DNA of 64,000 nt from Melieria omissa (taxonomy: Eukaryota > Arthropoda > Insecta > Diptera > Ulidiidae): positions 151,209,920 through 151,273,919 of the forward strand of contig OZ020267.1 in assembly GCA_963971225.1 (NCBI GenBank), given 5' to 3'. A program made the position numbers and the translations under genes. Of this stretch, positions 1 to 11,099 are shown one piece after another; positions within the stretch are counted from its first letter, which is position 1; each line of letters starts with the position of its first letter. The notes under the pieces were generated by a model. The model worked only from the letters and a program-made list of their open reading frames with translations. It was not told the origin of the DNA and did no database searches.

Positions 1-625
1 TCTTGTTATTTTTATTTGTCGTTTTCGCCACAAATACCTTGTCTGAATGCTGCTCACCTTTATCATTACGGCGTTGCTCCTCCTCTAGCATTTTGCACTT
101 CAGTTTCTCAATACTCGGCAAAGCGTCCTGCGTCTCAATCGCCACCACAAAATTCTCCATATCGTCTGGTAGGCTGCATAAAAATAAAATGCTCTGCAGA
201 TCAGCGGGTACCTCCACATCAATTTCTTTGAGATCATCGACGATCGAGCAAAATGTGTTGATTTGACTGCTGAATAGTTGTCCACTGTCGAACCGAAATC
301 GAACGAGCCTCTTAAATAAATTGACCTTCCGAGCGGGACCTTTTGCTTGGTACACACTGCTTAGGAGGTTCCATGCTTGCTTGGCTGATGAACACTTCTT
401 CACATGTATGAGCTCCGACGGTTTTATGCTAAGCGTGATTGTAGCTAGCGCCTTCCGATCGGTCGAAACCCACAATGCCTTATCTGCTGCCGATGCTTCA
501 GGACCGCACGTTGCTTCCACTGCACACCAATAGTCCAACGTTATGAGTAAACTTCTCATTTGGATTGCCCATGTTGCATAATTGTCGCCTGACAATTTTT
601 CGATTTGCGCCAACGTTCCTGCCAT
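1..625 (-). CDS. Copia-type retrotransposon Gag, 5' portion (runs off window start)
   Basis: Reading the minus strand from the ATG at 625-623 gives 208 codons without a stop to the window edge. The protein opens MAGTLAQIEKLSGDNYATW, the DUF4219-like start of Ty1/copia Gag. It continues with segments typical of the UBN2 Gag domain: SAKQAWNLLSSVYQ near residues 81-94, RLVRFRFDSG near 107-116, and LPDDMENFVVAIE near 152-164. Gag forms the cytoplasmic virus-like particle in which the element's RNA is copied. The zinc knuckle, protease, integrase and reverse transcriptase would lie beyond the window. An LTR and a copia-style primer site lie immediately upstream in the right order, which supports this start codon. 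I see no frame break, so the copy may be young. The exact copia lineage is not determinable from this part. Confidence 0.9.
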   Translation of the reverse strand, partial: MAGTLAQIEKLSGDNYATWAIQMRSLLITLDYWCAVEATCGPEASAADKALWVSTDRKALATITLSIKPSELIHVKKCSSAKQAWNLLSSVYQAKGPARKVNLFKRLVRFRFDSGQLFSSQINTFCSIVDDLKEIDVEVPADLQSILFLCSLPDDMENFVVAIETQDALPSIEKLKCKMLEEEQRRNDKGEQHSDKVFVAKTTNKNNK

Positions 626-755
626 TTTCGTAAACTGGCAGCGCGACTTCAACTTATCGACACTGACTGGAAAATTCTTGACTTTTTCAATTTTAACACG
701 ACTTAATTCGACCTACGAATTAGTGGCTACCGAACTTTACGTAACTTCCACGTGT

Positions 756-771
756 GCCTGGGCCCATAACC
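756..771 (-). promoter_or_regulatory. Primer-binding site of the copia element (internal initiator tRNA-Met type)
   Basis: Two bases inside the LTR end, the minus strand reads GGTTATGGGCCCAGGC. Drosophila copia uses an almost identical site, complementary to an internal segment of initiator tRNA-Met rather than to its 3' CCA end. This is the expected place for minus-strand DNA priming. The match is seen in the sequence; the half-tRNA priming mechanism is known for copia and inferred here. Confidence 0.85.
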
Positions 772-773
772 TT

Positions 774-925
774 TGTTGGTTAATGAGGTCAGTGGATGAA
801 GAAAAGACGTGTGTTCGGTATGATGATGTTTAATGAAGTAAAAGCGTAGTACAATAGTAAAGTATAAGTTAGGTATGAAGCATAACTGTTATACTGGAAT
901 ACTGAATTAGTGTTGATAACCAACA
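774..925 (-). mobile_element. 5' LTR of the copia element (152 bp)
   Basis: On the minus strand this segment begins TGTTGG and ends CCAACA, a 6-bp perfect terminal inverted repeat of the LTR type. It sits directly upstream of the primer site and the gag frame. The length is short but acceptable for copia-like elements. The partner LTR lies outside the window, so the target-site duplication cannot be tested. Confidence 0.85.
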
Positions 926-2576
926 TTTCTAAATATTTTTATATATATTTTCTAAAATATTTGTGTACATATTTTTAAATATTTTTATATATTTTTTCAT
1001 ATTGTTATATAATTTTTTTTTACATTATATATTTTCTCTTGTTTTTAATTTTCATTAAGGTTTATCTGTAAAATTATTTTCCCCTCAAAAGCAGATACGC
1101 TTTTCAACTTCTTAAGAAAATGGAATTTTCTTTCTACTTTGGCATAGTAACTTTAGTCAAATGCTTTTTCTGCAATTCCGCAGCGTTCCACGCTCGTACC
1201 AGCAATTTGCGCTCACTCAGTTAAATGTTAAATTAACTCTGACAAATTGTAAATTAACTTCCAACTTTATACACTCAGCGCTCAGTAATCGGAAGGAAAA
1301 CAATTTCAAGAGACATTTGTCAAATTGCTACTTGAACGAATTGAAGGCGGGCGGCGTAAAACTCAACCAGAAACAAAAACTGACAAACATCCGAACAGCA
1401 ACAACAATAACAACAAATCGCTTGCACTTGTGTTTCACTGGTAATTAAATCAAAATCATAGATTAAGCGCACAAATACTGAAATCTCAAACAACAACAAC
1501 AATGCCGGCAAATGACGCAAATTAATCAACAGGCATAGCATTACGCACACACACACACACACACATACACACGCACACCTACAAATTCACAGTTCCTGCG
1601 CCACAAATAGAAAAGTTTCAGAAGATAGAATGAACTTTGGGTTTCCGTATTCAATTAATAATAAATAATTTGACTCGGCTCAAGTCAGACCGAGTTGCCG
1701 AAAATGTTGGCAACGCAAAGCACAAATTCAACTGGTGCGCTGCCCTGCCCCCTTTACTCGCCCTCTGCAAAGTGCAAAGAGTCCGGCAAAGTTCAAGAAA
1801 CCTGCCAACGCTGCCGGCAATCGCTGCCAACAACTACCCCCTTGCACTCACAACACTTTCAACTCCTTCGCAACACAAACGCACCGAACACGCCTGACAT
1901 CTTCTTCACAGCAAATTAACGTCTTCCATCAATTACCACCGCACAGCGTTCGTCGTTCGTCGTTCGTTGAGTTCACGCAATATTTGCAATAATTTCAAAA
2001 ATTTGCAAAATTCGCTAACTGCCTCAACCGCAACCAAAATCCAAGCAAAAAATTAAACACCAAAGTCGTTTCATATGTGCCGCGCGCGCAAGCAAGTAAC
2101 CATGAAGCAAAGCGAAATTGTTGCCGTAAGTCTCGATTGAAATCGCTGAAGGCTGCACTCGTCCCTGGCAATGGTCTGCGTTTCGAGTGCACAAGTGTCC
2201 TTTCTGTCCTTTCCACCAGCCACCTTTGGCCATATTTGCAACCGCAAATGTGCACATTTGCAACGCCATTGTTGCTAATGCCAGCGAAGGCAGCAATGCC
2301 AAATCCTTTGCGGAAGTTTTGCCGGCATTAAGAAAAGGAAGTTCTGCAGCCACACAGGAGCAGCGCACGAAGCCTCACTAAACTGTGGCTTATGGCTGAC
2401 AGTGACCTGGCGTGGTGGGTGTCGGGCGGAGAGGAGCGCACAAGAGGAGGCACAACTCAATTGTAGGCAAATTATGGCCAACATGATGTATGTTGCCTAA
2501 TCATAGACTTTTGCAGCTTATGGTAAATATGACTTTGAGAAGAATGGGAAAAATTTAATGCAAAGTGAAAGAGTTG
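926..2576. other. Non-coding stretch with a CA microsatellite
   Basis: AT-rich DNA near 940-1080 is followed by mixed sequence. A (CA)n run lies at about 1545-1575 next to CAA-rich sequence at 1398-1500. Short overlapping frames exist on both strands, but none shows a domain or composition that supports a gene. Confidence 0.6.
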
Positions 2577-3090
2577 GATTTATTGTTTGGAATAAAATCA
2601 CTTTTCATTTGAAGAAAAAGCAAATTTATAGTCAAAATAGAATGAAAATATTGAAAAAATTCAAGAAATTCTGAATCATATCCTTTGCTTCTGTTTGCTG
2701 TCTGTCTAGAGACAACGTTTGGCTAATCTGAGGGCCTCTCAATCAATTTTCAATTTTTCAATTTGTTTTGAATTAAATTTTCTTTTAAAGAAACTGCAAA
2801 CTTATATTCAAAATAGAATTAAAATTATATTGAAAAATATTAAAGAAATTCTGGATCATATCCTTTGCTTCTGTCTAGCTTTCTCGAGACAACTTTTGGT
2901 TAATCTGAGGGCCTCTCAATTAATTTTCAATTTTTCAATTTGTTTTGGAATCACTTTTGATTTGAAGAAAATGCAAATTTATATTCCAAATATGAAAATT
3001 ATATAAAAAAATATTATAAAAATTTTGAGAAATTGTGTCCATCTTTCTCGAGACAACGTTTGGCTAATCTGAGGGCCTCTGAGATCAGCG
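2577..3090 (+). repeat. Tandem repeat, about 165-177 bp unit, roughly three copies
   Basis: The phrase GACAACGTTTGGCTAATCTG, or a close variant, starts at 2711, 2888 and 3052. Each copy is followed by GAGGGCCTCT. The first two copies are preceded by a matching AT-rich segment ending ATCATATCCTTTGCTTCTG. A partial unit precedes the first copy from about 2577. Spacing is 177 then 164 bp. The open frame across 2719-3006 is only the repeat being read. Confidence 0.85.
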
Positions 3091-3650
3091 GTGCTGAAAG
3101 AGGTATCGGTTGTAGGACTCAAACTTTCACAAAGGGGTTTTTACTGATAGATACTACAAAAAGTAATCGGATCTCCTTGTGGTCTCTTGAAAAAAACCTT
3201 AAATTTTGCGTGTGGGTAGTGGCCATTTTTAAATCGTGTGGCCTCTGAGATCAGCGGTGCTGAAAGAGGTATCGGTTCTAGGACTCAAATTTCCACAAAG
3301 GTTCGTCAAAAGCAGTGATAGAGGTCTCAGTTCTAGGACTCAAGTTTCCACAAAGGTTCGTCAAAAGCAGTGATAGAGGTCTCTGTTCTAGGACTCAAAT
3401 TTCCAAATGGGTTCGTCAAAAGCAATGATAGAGGTATCTGTTCTAGGACTCAAATTTCCACAAAGGTTCGTCAAAGGCAGTGTAGATGTCTCTTTTCTAG
3501 GACTCAAATTTCCACAAGGGTTCGTCAAAAGCAGTGATAGAGGTCTCTGTTCTAGGACCCAAATTTCCACATGGGTTCGTCAAAAGCAGTGTAGAGATCT
3601 CTTTTCTAGGACTCAAATTTTCACAAATGTTCCTCTAAAGCAGTCGGATT
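3073..3650 (+). repeat. 55-bp tandem repeat (satellite-like), at least seven copies
   Basis: TTCTAGGACTC, or a one-base variant, starts at 3276, 3331, 3386, 3441, 3495, 3550 and 3604, a 54-55 bp period. A diverged copy lies near 3110. Units contain CAAATTTCCACAAAGG and GTTCGTCAAAAGCAGTGATA. A longer block with GAGATCAGCGGTGCTGAAAG occurs at about 3081 and 3248 and links this array to the 170-bp field just upstream. Frames on both strands through the array are repeat translations, not genes. Confidence 0.9.
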
Positions 3651-4723
3651 CTTACTAATCGCTGCTACAATAAACAAATATCTACATCTGGTCTCTTGAA
3701 GAACAAACCAGAAGTCTACTTGTGGCCAATGCAAAGTCAGTTATATCTATCTACCAATTACCACCAAACTCTTTAATAAAATTTTTGAATTTTGCACGAA
3801 CTTGTTTTATTCAAAAACAGTTTGCTACAGCCTTCACTCTCACACAATCACAACCAAACCCAATAGTCCAAAAATCACTCAGATCTCTCCTACACATAGT
3901 TCGTCTTCATGCCGTAGTCGTCGACATGCAAATCGTTTGTGAGTGAGTCGCTGTCGGCAACGGCATTTTCCTGGAAGAGTTTTCGCTTTACTAGCCTTCA
4001 AACAACAACACTAACAACAAAAGTCAGCACAAGATGAAGGCATAAGGCGATAGCCTGTAGTACTTTAATCCTTTTTGTGCGCTCAGCAAGGCTTCAACTT
4101 TCATTTCTTGCTCGCATGAAACTTACAACCATGTTGCCGACTTAAGTTGCTGCCAAAAGGATGTGAGAACGTGAGGATGCCATGTTGAAATGGCAAATCC
4201 TTTTATTGAAATCTTACGCCTGGCATGGCGTAGAGTATGAAGTCAAAGTCGGAGGTGGTTAGTCCAAGTCAAAGTCGGCAGTGACCTCCGGCGGCCATGG
4301 AGCGGCGCGGTCGTAATAACTCATTTGACCACTGCTTCTACACACATATTTATTTATTATTATTATTTTTCTCTTGCATGGCGTGCTTCGATGGGGGCGT
4401 GGCACACATAGTAGTAGCACTTTTTTCTCGTTTTAAATTTGATTTATGTGCAAATTATGCGGCCACACAGTTTCATTGCAGTTGCAATGCGTTAAATTTG
4501 CAATAGTTAAGTTGTTAGATTTATGATTTGTATGATTGCTGCATGCTTTGTAGTAGTTGCTGTTTATTTGCACTGCCGCTTGCGTGCAACAACAAACCGA
4601 AAAAAGGATAATTTCAAGTTACACACAACCATCTGGTGTATAGAAGTTGTTGTTTTCAACTACTGAATATGGAGCGGAAATACATAAAAAGTTCAGGGTG
4701 CAGCATGAAGCGTGGCCTCATTC
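3651..4723. other. Non-coding stretch, nothing recognised
   Basis: Unique, moderately AT-rich sequence with short CAA and TTA runs. No domain-bearing frame, RNA gene or mobile-element end was found. Confidence 0.5.
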
Positions 4724-4727
4724 TTAA

Positions 4728-5337
4728 CCCTTTCGCTACTGCGGGGTCACTGATGTTCCATGGCATTTTTAGTTGATCCTAAAATTCGTAATTTGTATTA
4801 CGTTTTTAGTTTTTCTCTCTGACGTCGAGATTTTTTTTAAAAGCCCTTTGAAATTTCAAATGTGTAAGTCAGGATTTTTTGTAAAAGGACTTTAAAATTT
4901 CAAGGACATGTTTATTTAAAAAAATTATTTAAAAAAATTGTGCTCATTGTATAATACAAATTAGGGTAACAAATGTATACGTCAGGATTTTTTTTTAATT
5001 CCTTTGAAATTTCAAGGACATTTTTACAATTTAAAAAATTATTTTCAAAATTCAGCTCATTGAAGAATAAAACTATGGGTATGAAATGTATACGTCAGGA
5101 TTTTTTTTAAAAGGACTTTCAAATTTCAAGGACATGTTTATTTCAAAAAATTATTTTAAAAATTGAGCTCATTGTAGAATAAAAATATGGGGATCAAATG
5201 AAAGAGAGAAATCCTTAGAATCTTAGAAAATTTAATTTTTTTCTATTTTAATTTTTTTTTAATTTTTTTTTTTAAATATATCTTGAAGACTAATAAACTC
5301 AAAAAGCAAACGACCTGCAAAATTCGTAGCGAAAGGG
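4728..5337 (+). mobile_element. TTAA-flanked MITE (piggyBac-type ends), 610 bp
   Basis: The element starts CCCTTTCGCTAC and ends GTAGCGAAAGGG, a 12-bp perfect terminal inverted repeat. It is flanked on both sides by TTAA (4724-4727 and 5338-5341), the target and duplication of the piggyBac superfamily. There is no transposase frame, so it would depend on a transposase elsewhere. Inside, a unit of about 113 bp carrying GTCAGGATTTTTTTT and CAAGGACAT recurs from about 4868, 4981 and 5093, with a first variant at 4822. Related fragments occur at 57672-57790, 58300-58397 and 59668-59715. Confidence 0.85.
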
Positions 5338-5341
5338 TTAA

Positions 5342-6379
5342 ATCGTTGGCTAAAATTTGATTTTTGTTAAGAAAACTTTAAACATTTAATTTGCTTAAAA
5401 CCGCCTTAGAGAAACTTGAGAAAGAAGTGCTACTCTGCTGACATGAAATTTGACAATTTAGCCAGCGGCTGCTTTGCAAAATTATTATTGAGTCAGCAGT
5501 TTAGTGAAATATGTTTGCGAAAAAGTAAATAACTACATCAACAACACGTGACCGTCTTAATTAAAGTAAATAAATGCAACTGAGCTCACATAAAACGCTT
5601 CCATTTCCATGCAAAAAAAAACTTCTCATTTATTGAATTAGCACATTGTCAAAACACAAACCATTGAGTACTTATATATATATGTGTCTGTGTGAAACAT
5701 ATAGCAAATTGCCATCTCAACTCGTCGTCCAGCACACAGCATTTGGCATTCGACTGTTGCCAGCGTTACCCACTTCAAGCCACACGCTCGCTGACAAAAC
5801 AGCCTGCGGCGTCCGGCCAACGTCTCCCCACTTGCTCGGCGCGCTCTCAATTGCGCTCTGTGTAATTTTGTATTTTCACAATTTTCATTTTCAATTCACG
5901 CTAAGCACACCAACAACGCCTTGAGCCAATATTACAGACGTGTTTCGGGCGCGTCGAACGTGTGCCTCCAAATGCTAAACGCATTATTTCTTATTTGCCT
6001 AAATGGGTGCGTGGTAACCCTTTGCAGCAAATTACAACAACAACAATAATAATAGAAAAAACGCTTCGAATCCAATTTGAAATTGAAATATGATTCCCAA
6101 AATTGTTTTCATTTCTGACATTCCACTTGCCGCAGCGCAGCGACCAACATTGGGGGTTGCAATATTCGTTTATTTGCTTTGCTTTTCCATTTGTGAAACG
6201 TGCCATTATTATTGTTGTTTTTACAATTAAATGTCACAAGTTGATGCAGCTCATGAGCGAATTGGTTGAATTTTTTCTAAACTTCTAAAGAAAGTTTGTA
6301 ATAGATCGTTTCAAATTCTGGGAAAGGTTTGCAAAAAAAGTTGTAAATTTTTTTTTTATAGCAGAAAGTTCCTTTATTC
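5342..6379. other. Non-coding stretch, nothing recognised
   Basis: Contains a somewhat GC-richer portion (about 5700-5950) with overlapping short frames on both strands. None carries a recognisable domain. Confidence 0.5.
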
Positions 6380-7510
6380 AAGTTACTTACTTCAAGTCAC
6401 TTTCAAGTCATCCTACCTTCAAGTCAGTCTTCACCTCTACCGATCCTGAGATGGCTTCAACTCGTATTATTTGTTATCTATTCCTTGACTTAGTATTGAT
6501 TTTCAATAAAAAAAAATATAAATTTTTCTTTTGGAAAATTTTTTCGAATTGACAGAAAGTTTCTTTATTCAACCCACTCAGTATTAATTCTATCTTCAAG
6601 TCAATTTTCACCTCTACCGACCCTGAGATAACATCAACTCGCATTATTTTTTCCCTATTCCGTGATTTTCTATTAATTTTCCATACCAAGCAGAAATATT
6701 TATTTTAGAAAATTTTTTCAAAAGTTCCTTTATTCAATTACATGACAATTACAGTTAATGTAGCGTTTAAGCCCATTTAAATCGCTACATCTCATAGTTT
6801 TGGTTTTACTTCTACCTTCAAGTCAATCTTCACCTCTACTGACCCTGAAATGGCTTCGACTCGTATTATTTTTTCTCTATTCCTTGATTTTCTATTGCTT
6901 TTCCATTTCCAAATTTTTCGAAATATCCGAAAATTCTTTTATTCAATCCACTCAGTATTAATTCTACCTTCAAGTCAATCTTCACCTCTACTGACACTGA
7001 AATAACATCAACTCGTATTATTTTTCTCTATTCCCTGATTTTCTATTGATTTTCCATACAAAATAGAAGTATTTATTTTAGAAAATTTTGTCGAAAGAAC
7101 CGAAAAGTATTTTATTCGCTTCAAGTCAGTCTTCACCTCTACCGACCCTGAAATGGCTTGGACTCGTATTATTTTTTCTTTATTTCTTGACTTATTTACT
7201 ATTGATTTTTCACACCAAATCGAATTATTTAGTATCAATTTAAGTTAATCTTCACCTCTACCGACCCTGAGATAACATGAACACGTATTATTTTTCTCTA
7301 TTTCTTGATTTTCCTTACCAAACGGATGTATTTATTTTAGAAAATTTCTTCGAAATAGCCAAAAGTTCTTTGATTCAATTTACTTACTTAGAATTAATTC
7401 TACCTTCAAGCCAATCTTCACCTCTACCAACCCTGAGATGGCTTCGACTCGTATTATTTTTTCTCTTTATTCCTTGATTTACTATTGATTTTCCATACCA
7501 ATTAGAAATA
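6380..7510 (+). repeat. Degenerate tandem repeat, 120-220 bp spacing, seven copies
   Basis: The core TCACCTCTAC, preceded by CTTCAAGTCAATCT or a variant, starts at 6431, 6608, 6830, 6982, 7133, 7252 and 7418. Each core is followed by a GACCCTGAGAT-like segment, CTCGTATTATTTTTTCTCTA, and a tail about ten bases long that reads TTTTCTATTGATTTTCCAT or similar. The variable spacing indicates deletions and insertions between units. Minus-strand frames at 6474-6689 and 7008-7238 are repeat translations. Confidence 0.88.
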
Positions 7511-9736
7511 TTTCTTATTTTTGCTCTACAACAAAACTAACGCACCGCCTGGACTCCATTTTGTTGCCACTTCACTGAATGCTCGTCGTGTGTGTGTTTA
7601 CTTCGAGCACTTGGAGCAATTAACCGGAATGCAAAACGCTGCTCGCCAAACGTCCACGTCGTTCGCACATATCTGCATAATTTTCAGTGATTTGCAGCGG
7701 CTCCAACCAGCTCTGGCGTATGGCATTCAGCCATTTGCAGACATAATAACTTCCATTGCCGTTGCCATTGCATCCAGCTTATCTGAATAACAGCAGCAGC
7801 AACAACAACAAAAACAACAACTTGCCGATGCGTCTCCGCAGGGCGTTTCAAGTTCGGTTCAATGCGCTTATCTCAGACGCAGAGCGTTTTCCATTGCGCG
7901 CAACGCCATTGCCATCGTCGTCGTCGTCGATGATGTTGTTGTTGCTGCCGCTGCACTGGCATTATTTCATTTCGAGAAAATTGCATTTTTCTGGTTTTCA
8001 GTTTCATTACAAATGCAAGAATGCAAAACTGCAGCCGTCCACCATTATGATTGCCGTCGTGGCGCTGTTCATGCAGCTGCGATTGCGGCCGCAACAGCCA
8101 TCATTAACGACGCATGATCGCTTCTGCGCGCATGCGTACGCGCCACAAACCACTCCTGGCGCGCACGACTCGACCAATCGATCGATTGGTTGCTGATTTC
8201 TGCGATTTCGCTGCGTTGATTTTTTGCAATTCCCATGCGTAAGCAACCAACCACCGGCGGCAACAGTCCGCCACAACCCGTCACAATAGTTGCTCGAATT
8301 TGAATTTTCGCCAACGGTCATCTGTGCTGGAATTAAAATCGAAGCAAAAATTACTGCAACCAGCATTGGCAGACCATCTCGCATGCGTCTTTCTTTTCTC
8401 TGTCTGTCCGTACGTGCATTTGTTGATCGCTGATCGCTGCGTTGCGGCCATTAGTGCGTCTGCGCGCCCAGTTCTGGGGCCGCACTCGTCGTCGTGGCCG
8501 CAATTGTGGCAACTGTGATTTGCTTTCAGCCGGCAGCCAACGGCCACCGCCACAATCGGCAGCAGCAGCGCTGATGTATTTGTTCCCAAGAGCTAAATCA
8601 ATAAATTACGTGACAGGAATATGTGATGCGATGCGATGCGAATACGAACGCGCAACATTGCTCGATCGCTTCAGACTGTCCAGACTGTCGACTCGTTCTC
8701 TTCCAATGTTTTCGTTTTTTTCATCCCATTTGTTGTTGTTGTTGCTTTATTCTTTTGCAGTTCGTGCAGTGATCCGTCATGGTTTGGCCGGTTTGTGTTT
8801 TTTTCTACGTTGCTCTTTAATTTTTTGCCATCGCACCCCTCGCGTCGCTGCCACGTCGCGTTCAGCGCGTATGATTGATTCAATCAAAATGTGAATTTAT
8901 ATCGTTTGCAGATCTGCGGAATAAATTATTTTCAACTGCGTATCCATGTTTCGGGGAGCTTTGGTCGTGTCGTTGTTGTTGCCTTTGCGAAAATTGCCTC
9001 GGAATGGGTGGAGTGAGCGCTGCGATCGTACGCGATTAAGGTGGAGACAACATTTCCATAATATTGGTTGGATGATGTATGCGCGGATTGGATGCGGCGA
9101 CGTGGCAGCGGCCAATCGACTCGTCCGACTCGCGCGGAATTGATGTGTAATTTGATAAATTGTTGTGAATACATTTGCGCATTTCTGCTGCGATCGTTTC
9201 GTATGTGCGAATGTTTGCGGAAATTGGAGGACGCTTTATTAATGTTGACTGAGGTTTACGATTCGAGTCGAGTGGGGAGATTGCGGAGGTAAGTTATTGC
9301 TGAGTTGGAGTGCGGTAAAAGGGAATGAAGAGGAGATATACATAAGTATTATGAAGTTCGGAGCAAAAGACATTTTGTGAAATGTTACGGATATGAATAG
9401 AATGGGATAAAGGATAATTAAGTAAACGATTATAAGGAAATATACATGAGAGTTCAAGTATGTACTGAAGTTTACTGATGGGAATTGTTGGTTGGATGGA
9501 ATGCAGTGCAATAGGGACAAAGAGAGGTATGAAGGGGGGAATTAAGTAGAAAAGGACATGTTCACCATGCGATAAGAAAAGTAGGACTAGAAAATGAAAT
9601 TTTTACGTTTTGATCGGATAAGAAAAATAAGAAGAATAAGAAAATAAGGGGTTTCCATAAGTACTGAGGTTTATTGATAGAAATAAATGATCAGAAGTGA
9701 GGTTTAATGAAGTAATGAGAAGCAGTTAAGTTTGCT
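7511..9736. other. Non-coding stretch including a GC-richer island (about 7540-9250)
   Basis: This part is richer in GC and CpG than its surroundings and has many overlapping frames on both strands, up to about 150 codons. None shows a domain. It could be regulatory or untranslated-exon DNA, but I see no specific site that proves it. From 9270 to 9740 the sequence is AT-rich and purine-biased. Confidence 0.4.
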
Positions 9737-9740
9737 TTAA

Positions 9741-10251
9741 CCATTTCGGGGCGGAGTTAATTTTGAAAATCAAAATACTCTTAGGAGCAATGTTCCCATA
9801 CTACAGAAATTGAGGCTTGAAGAGTATGTTGCACACTCATAAATTTTGAAATCATTCTTTTATCCGTGGACTGTAAATCGAACAAATATTTTACGTCAGT
9901 CATAAGACATGACGGCCACCGTAGCTCAGCTGGCTAGTGCGTTGGGCCGCGAGTCAAGACTCCGCGAGTTCAATACTCCGTTGCGTTAACACCGAAAAAA
10001 ACACAACAATTTTTCTTTCGGCGGCTGTCCTCTCAGCAGGAAATGGCAAACATCTGAGAGTAAAATTGCCTATGAAAAAGCTCCCAACTCGCCGTTTGGA
10101 ATCGGCATAAAACTGTAGGTCCCTTCCATTCGTGTAGAAATTCGCACACACAACACGAATGGTTGCGGTTGGGCTGTCGAGCCAGTCAAGAAGAAGACAT
10201 AAAACGTGAATAATTGTTTTGAGACGTATTATTCCAGTAGTCCCGAAAGGG
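9741..10251 (+). mobile_element. Degenerate TTAA-flanked MITE split by a SINE
   Basis: The left end, CCATTTCGGGGCGGAGTTAA at 9741, follows TTAA. The right end, CCAGTAGTCCCGAAAGGG, closes at 10251 and is followed by TGAA, a decayed TTAA. Both ends match, in reverse orientation, the intact 211-bp element at 55145-55355, including GACGTATTAT, AATAATTGTTTTGA and an AAAATACTCT segment. The extra 300 bp or so in this copy is the SINE at 9911-10193. It therefore inserted after the MITE. Confidence 0.8.
9911..10193 (+). mobile_element. tRNA-derived SINE, copy 1
   Basis: A tRNA-like head contains an A box, TAGCTCAGCTGG (9922-9933), and a B-box-like AGTTCAATACTCC (about 9967-9979). These form an internal RNA polymerase III promoter. 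The body follows, with CGGCGGCTGTCCTCTCAGCA, GAGAGTAAAATTGCCTATGA and AAAACTGTAGGTCCCTTCCA. The element is flanked by a near-perfect direct repeat, AAGACATGA at 9904-9912 and AAGACATAA at 10194-10202. That is expected for LINE-driven target-primed insertion. Related copies lie at 23549-23744, 29215-29551 and 52845-52993. Confidence 0.88.
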
Positions 10252-10255
10252 TGAA

Positions 10256-11095
10256 ATGAGGTTTAGACAAGGTTTGATTTAGGTTAGGTTTGATTTAAGT
10301 TAGGTGCAAGTTAGGTCATGTGTAGGGTAGGTTTAGGTTATGGGCAGAAAAAATGAAGTTTAGGTTATCTTAGGATTGAGATTAGGTTATGTTAGGTTTA
10401 TGTTAGGAATATGTTTAGTTTAAGTTAGGCTTAGGTTAGCTTAAGTTCGGTTGAATTTAAGTTTAGGTAAGGTTTTGGTTGGTTTTAGGTTGGGTTTAAG
10501 TTAGGTTTAGATTGGATTAAGTTTGGGTTCAGGTTAGGTTTAAGTAGAGTTTAGGTTAGGTTAAGTGATTTTAATTAAGATCAGGCTTAGGTTGGATTTA
10601 AGTTAGAGTTAGGTTAGTTTAGGATTAAGGTGAGTTTAGGTTGGTGTTAAATGGGGTTTAAGTTGGGTTAAGGTTGGGTCTAATTAGATTAGGTTTAGTG
10701 ACATGAGGCCTAAGTTAAACCTGGTTGGTTTTAGGTTGGTTTTAAGTTAGGTTTAGATTAGGTTAAAGTTGGTTTTAGGCTAAGTTTAAGTTAAGTTGTA
10801 GTTAGGTTAAGCGACGTTAATTTAGGGTAGGTTTAGGTTCGTTTTTGGTTGGTTTTAAGTCAGGTTTGGTTAGGATAAGGTTGCTTTATGTTAGGTTTAA
10901 GTTAAGTTGTAATTAGGTTAAGTGACATTAAGTTATGTTAGGTTAGTATTGGTTTTAGGTTAGGTTTAAGTTAATATTAGGTTAGGTGCCGTTAAGTGAG
11001 ATTAGTTTAACTAGGGTTAAGGTTGCTTTTAGGTTGAGTATAAGTTAAGTTTAGGTTAGGTTAAGTGACATAAGTTTAGGTTAGGTCAGGATAGA
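10256..11095 (+). repeat. Degenerate TTAGGT / TTTAGG array, about 840 bp
   Basis: Nearly continuous variants of GGTTAGGTTTAAGTTAGG run through the segment, with G and T on the plus strand and very little C. The basic step is 5-7 bases and not strictly periodic. The motif resembles the insect telomeric TTAGG repeat, which flies have lost. The array abuts a segment at 11100-11380 that looks like a retroposon 3' end, so it may be an expanded retroposon tail rather than old telomeric DNA. Confidence 0.8.
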
Positions 11096-11099
11096 TTGT

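Noticed and set aside
8007..8384. 125-codon minus frame with a hydrophobic, signal-like start and many cysteines
   Set aside because: It overlaps other open frames on both strands in a GC-richer island. The cysteine spacing is irregular, and no family is recognisable; chance is the simpler explanation.
9911..9990. A true tRNA gene at the head of SINE copy 1
   Set aside because: The same head recurs at 23744, 29551 and 52993 with a shared body and target duplications, so it is a SINE promoter and not a tRNA gene.
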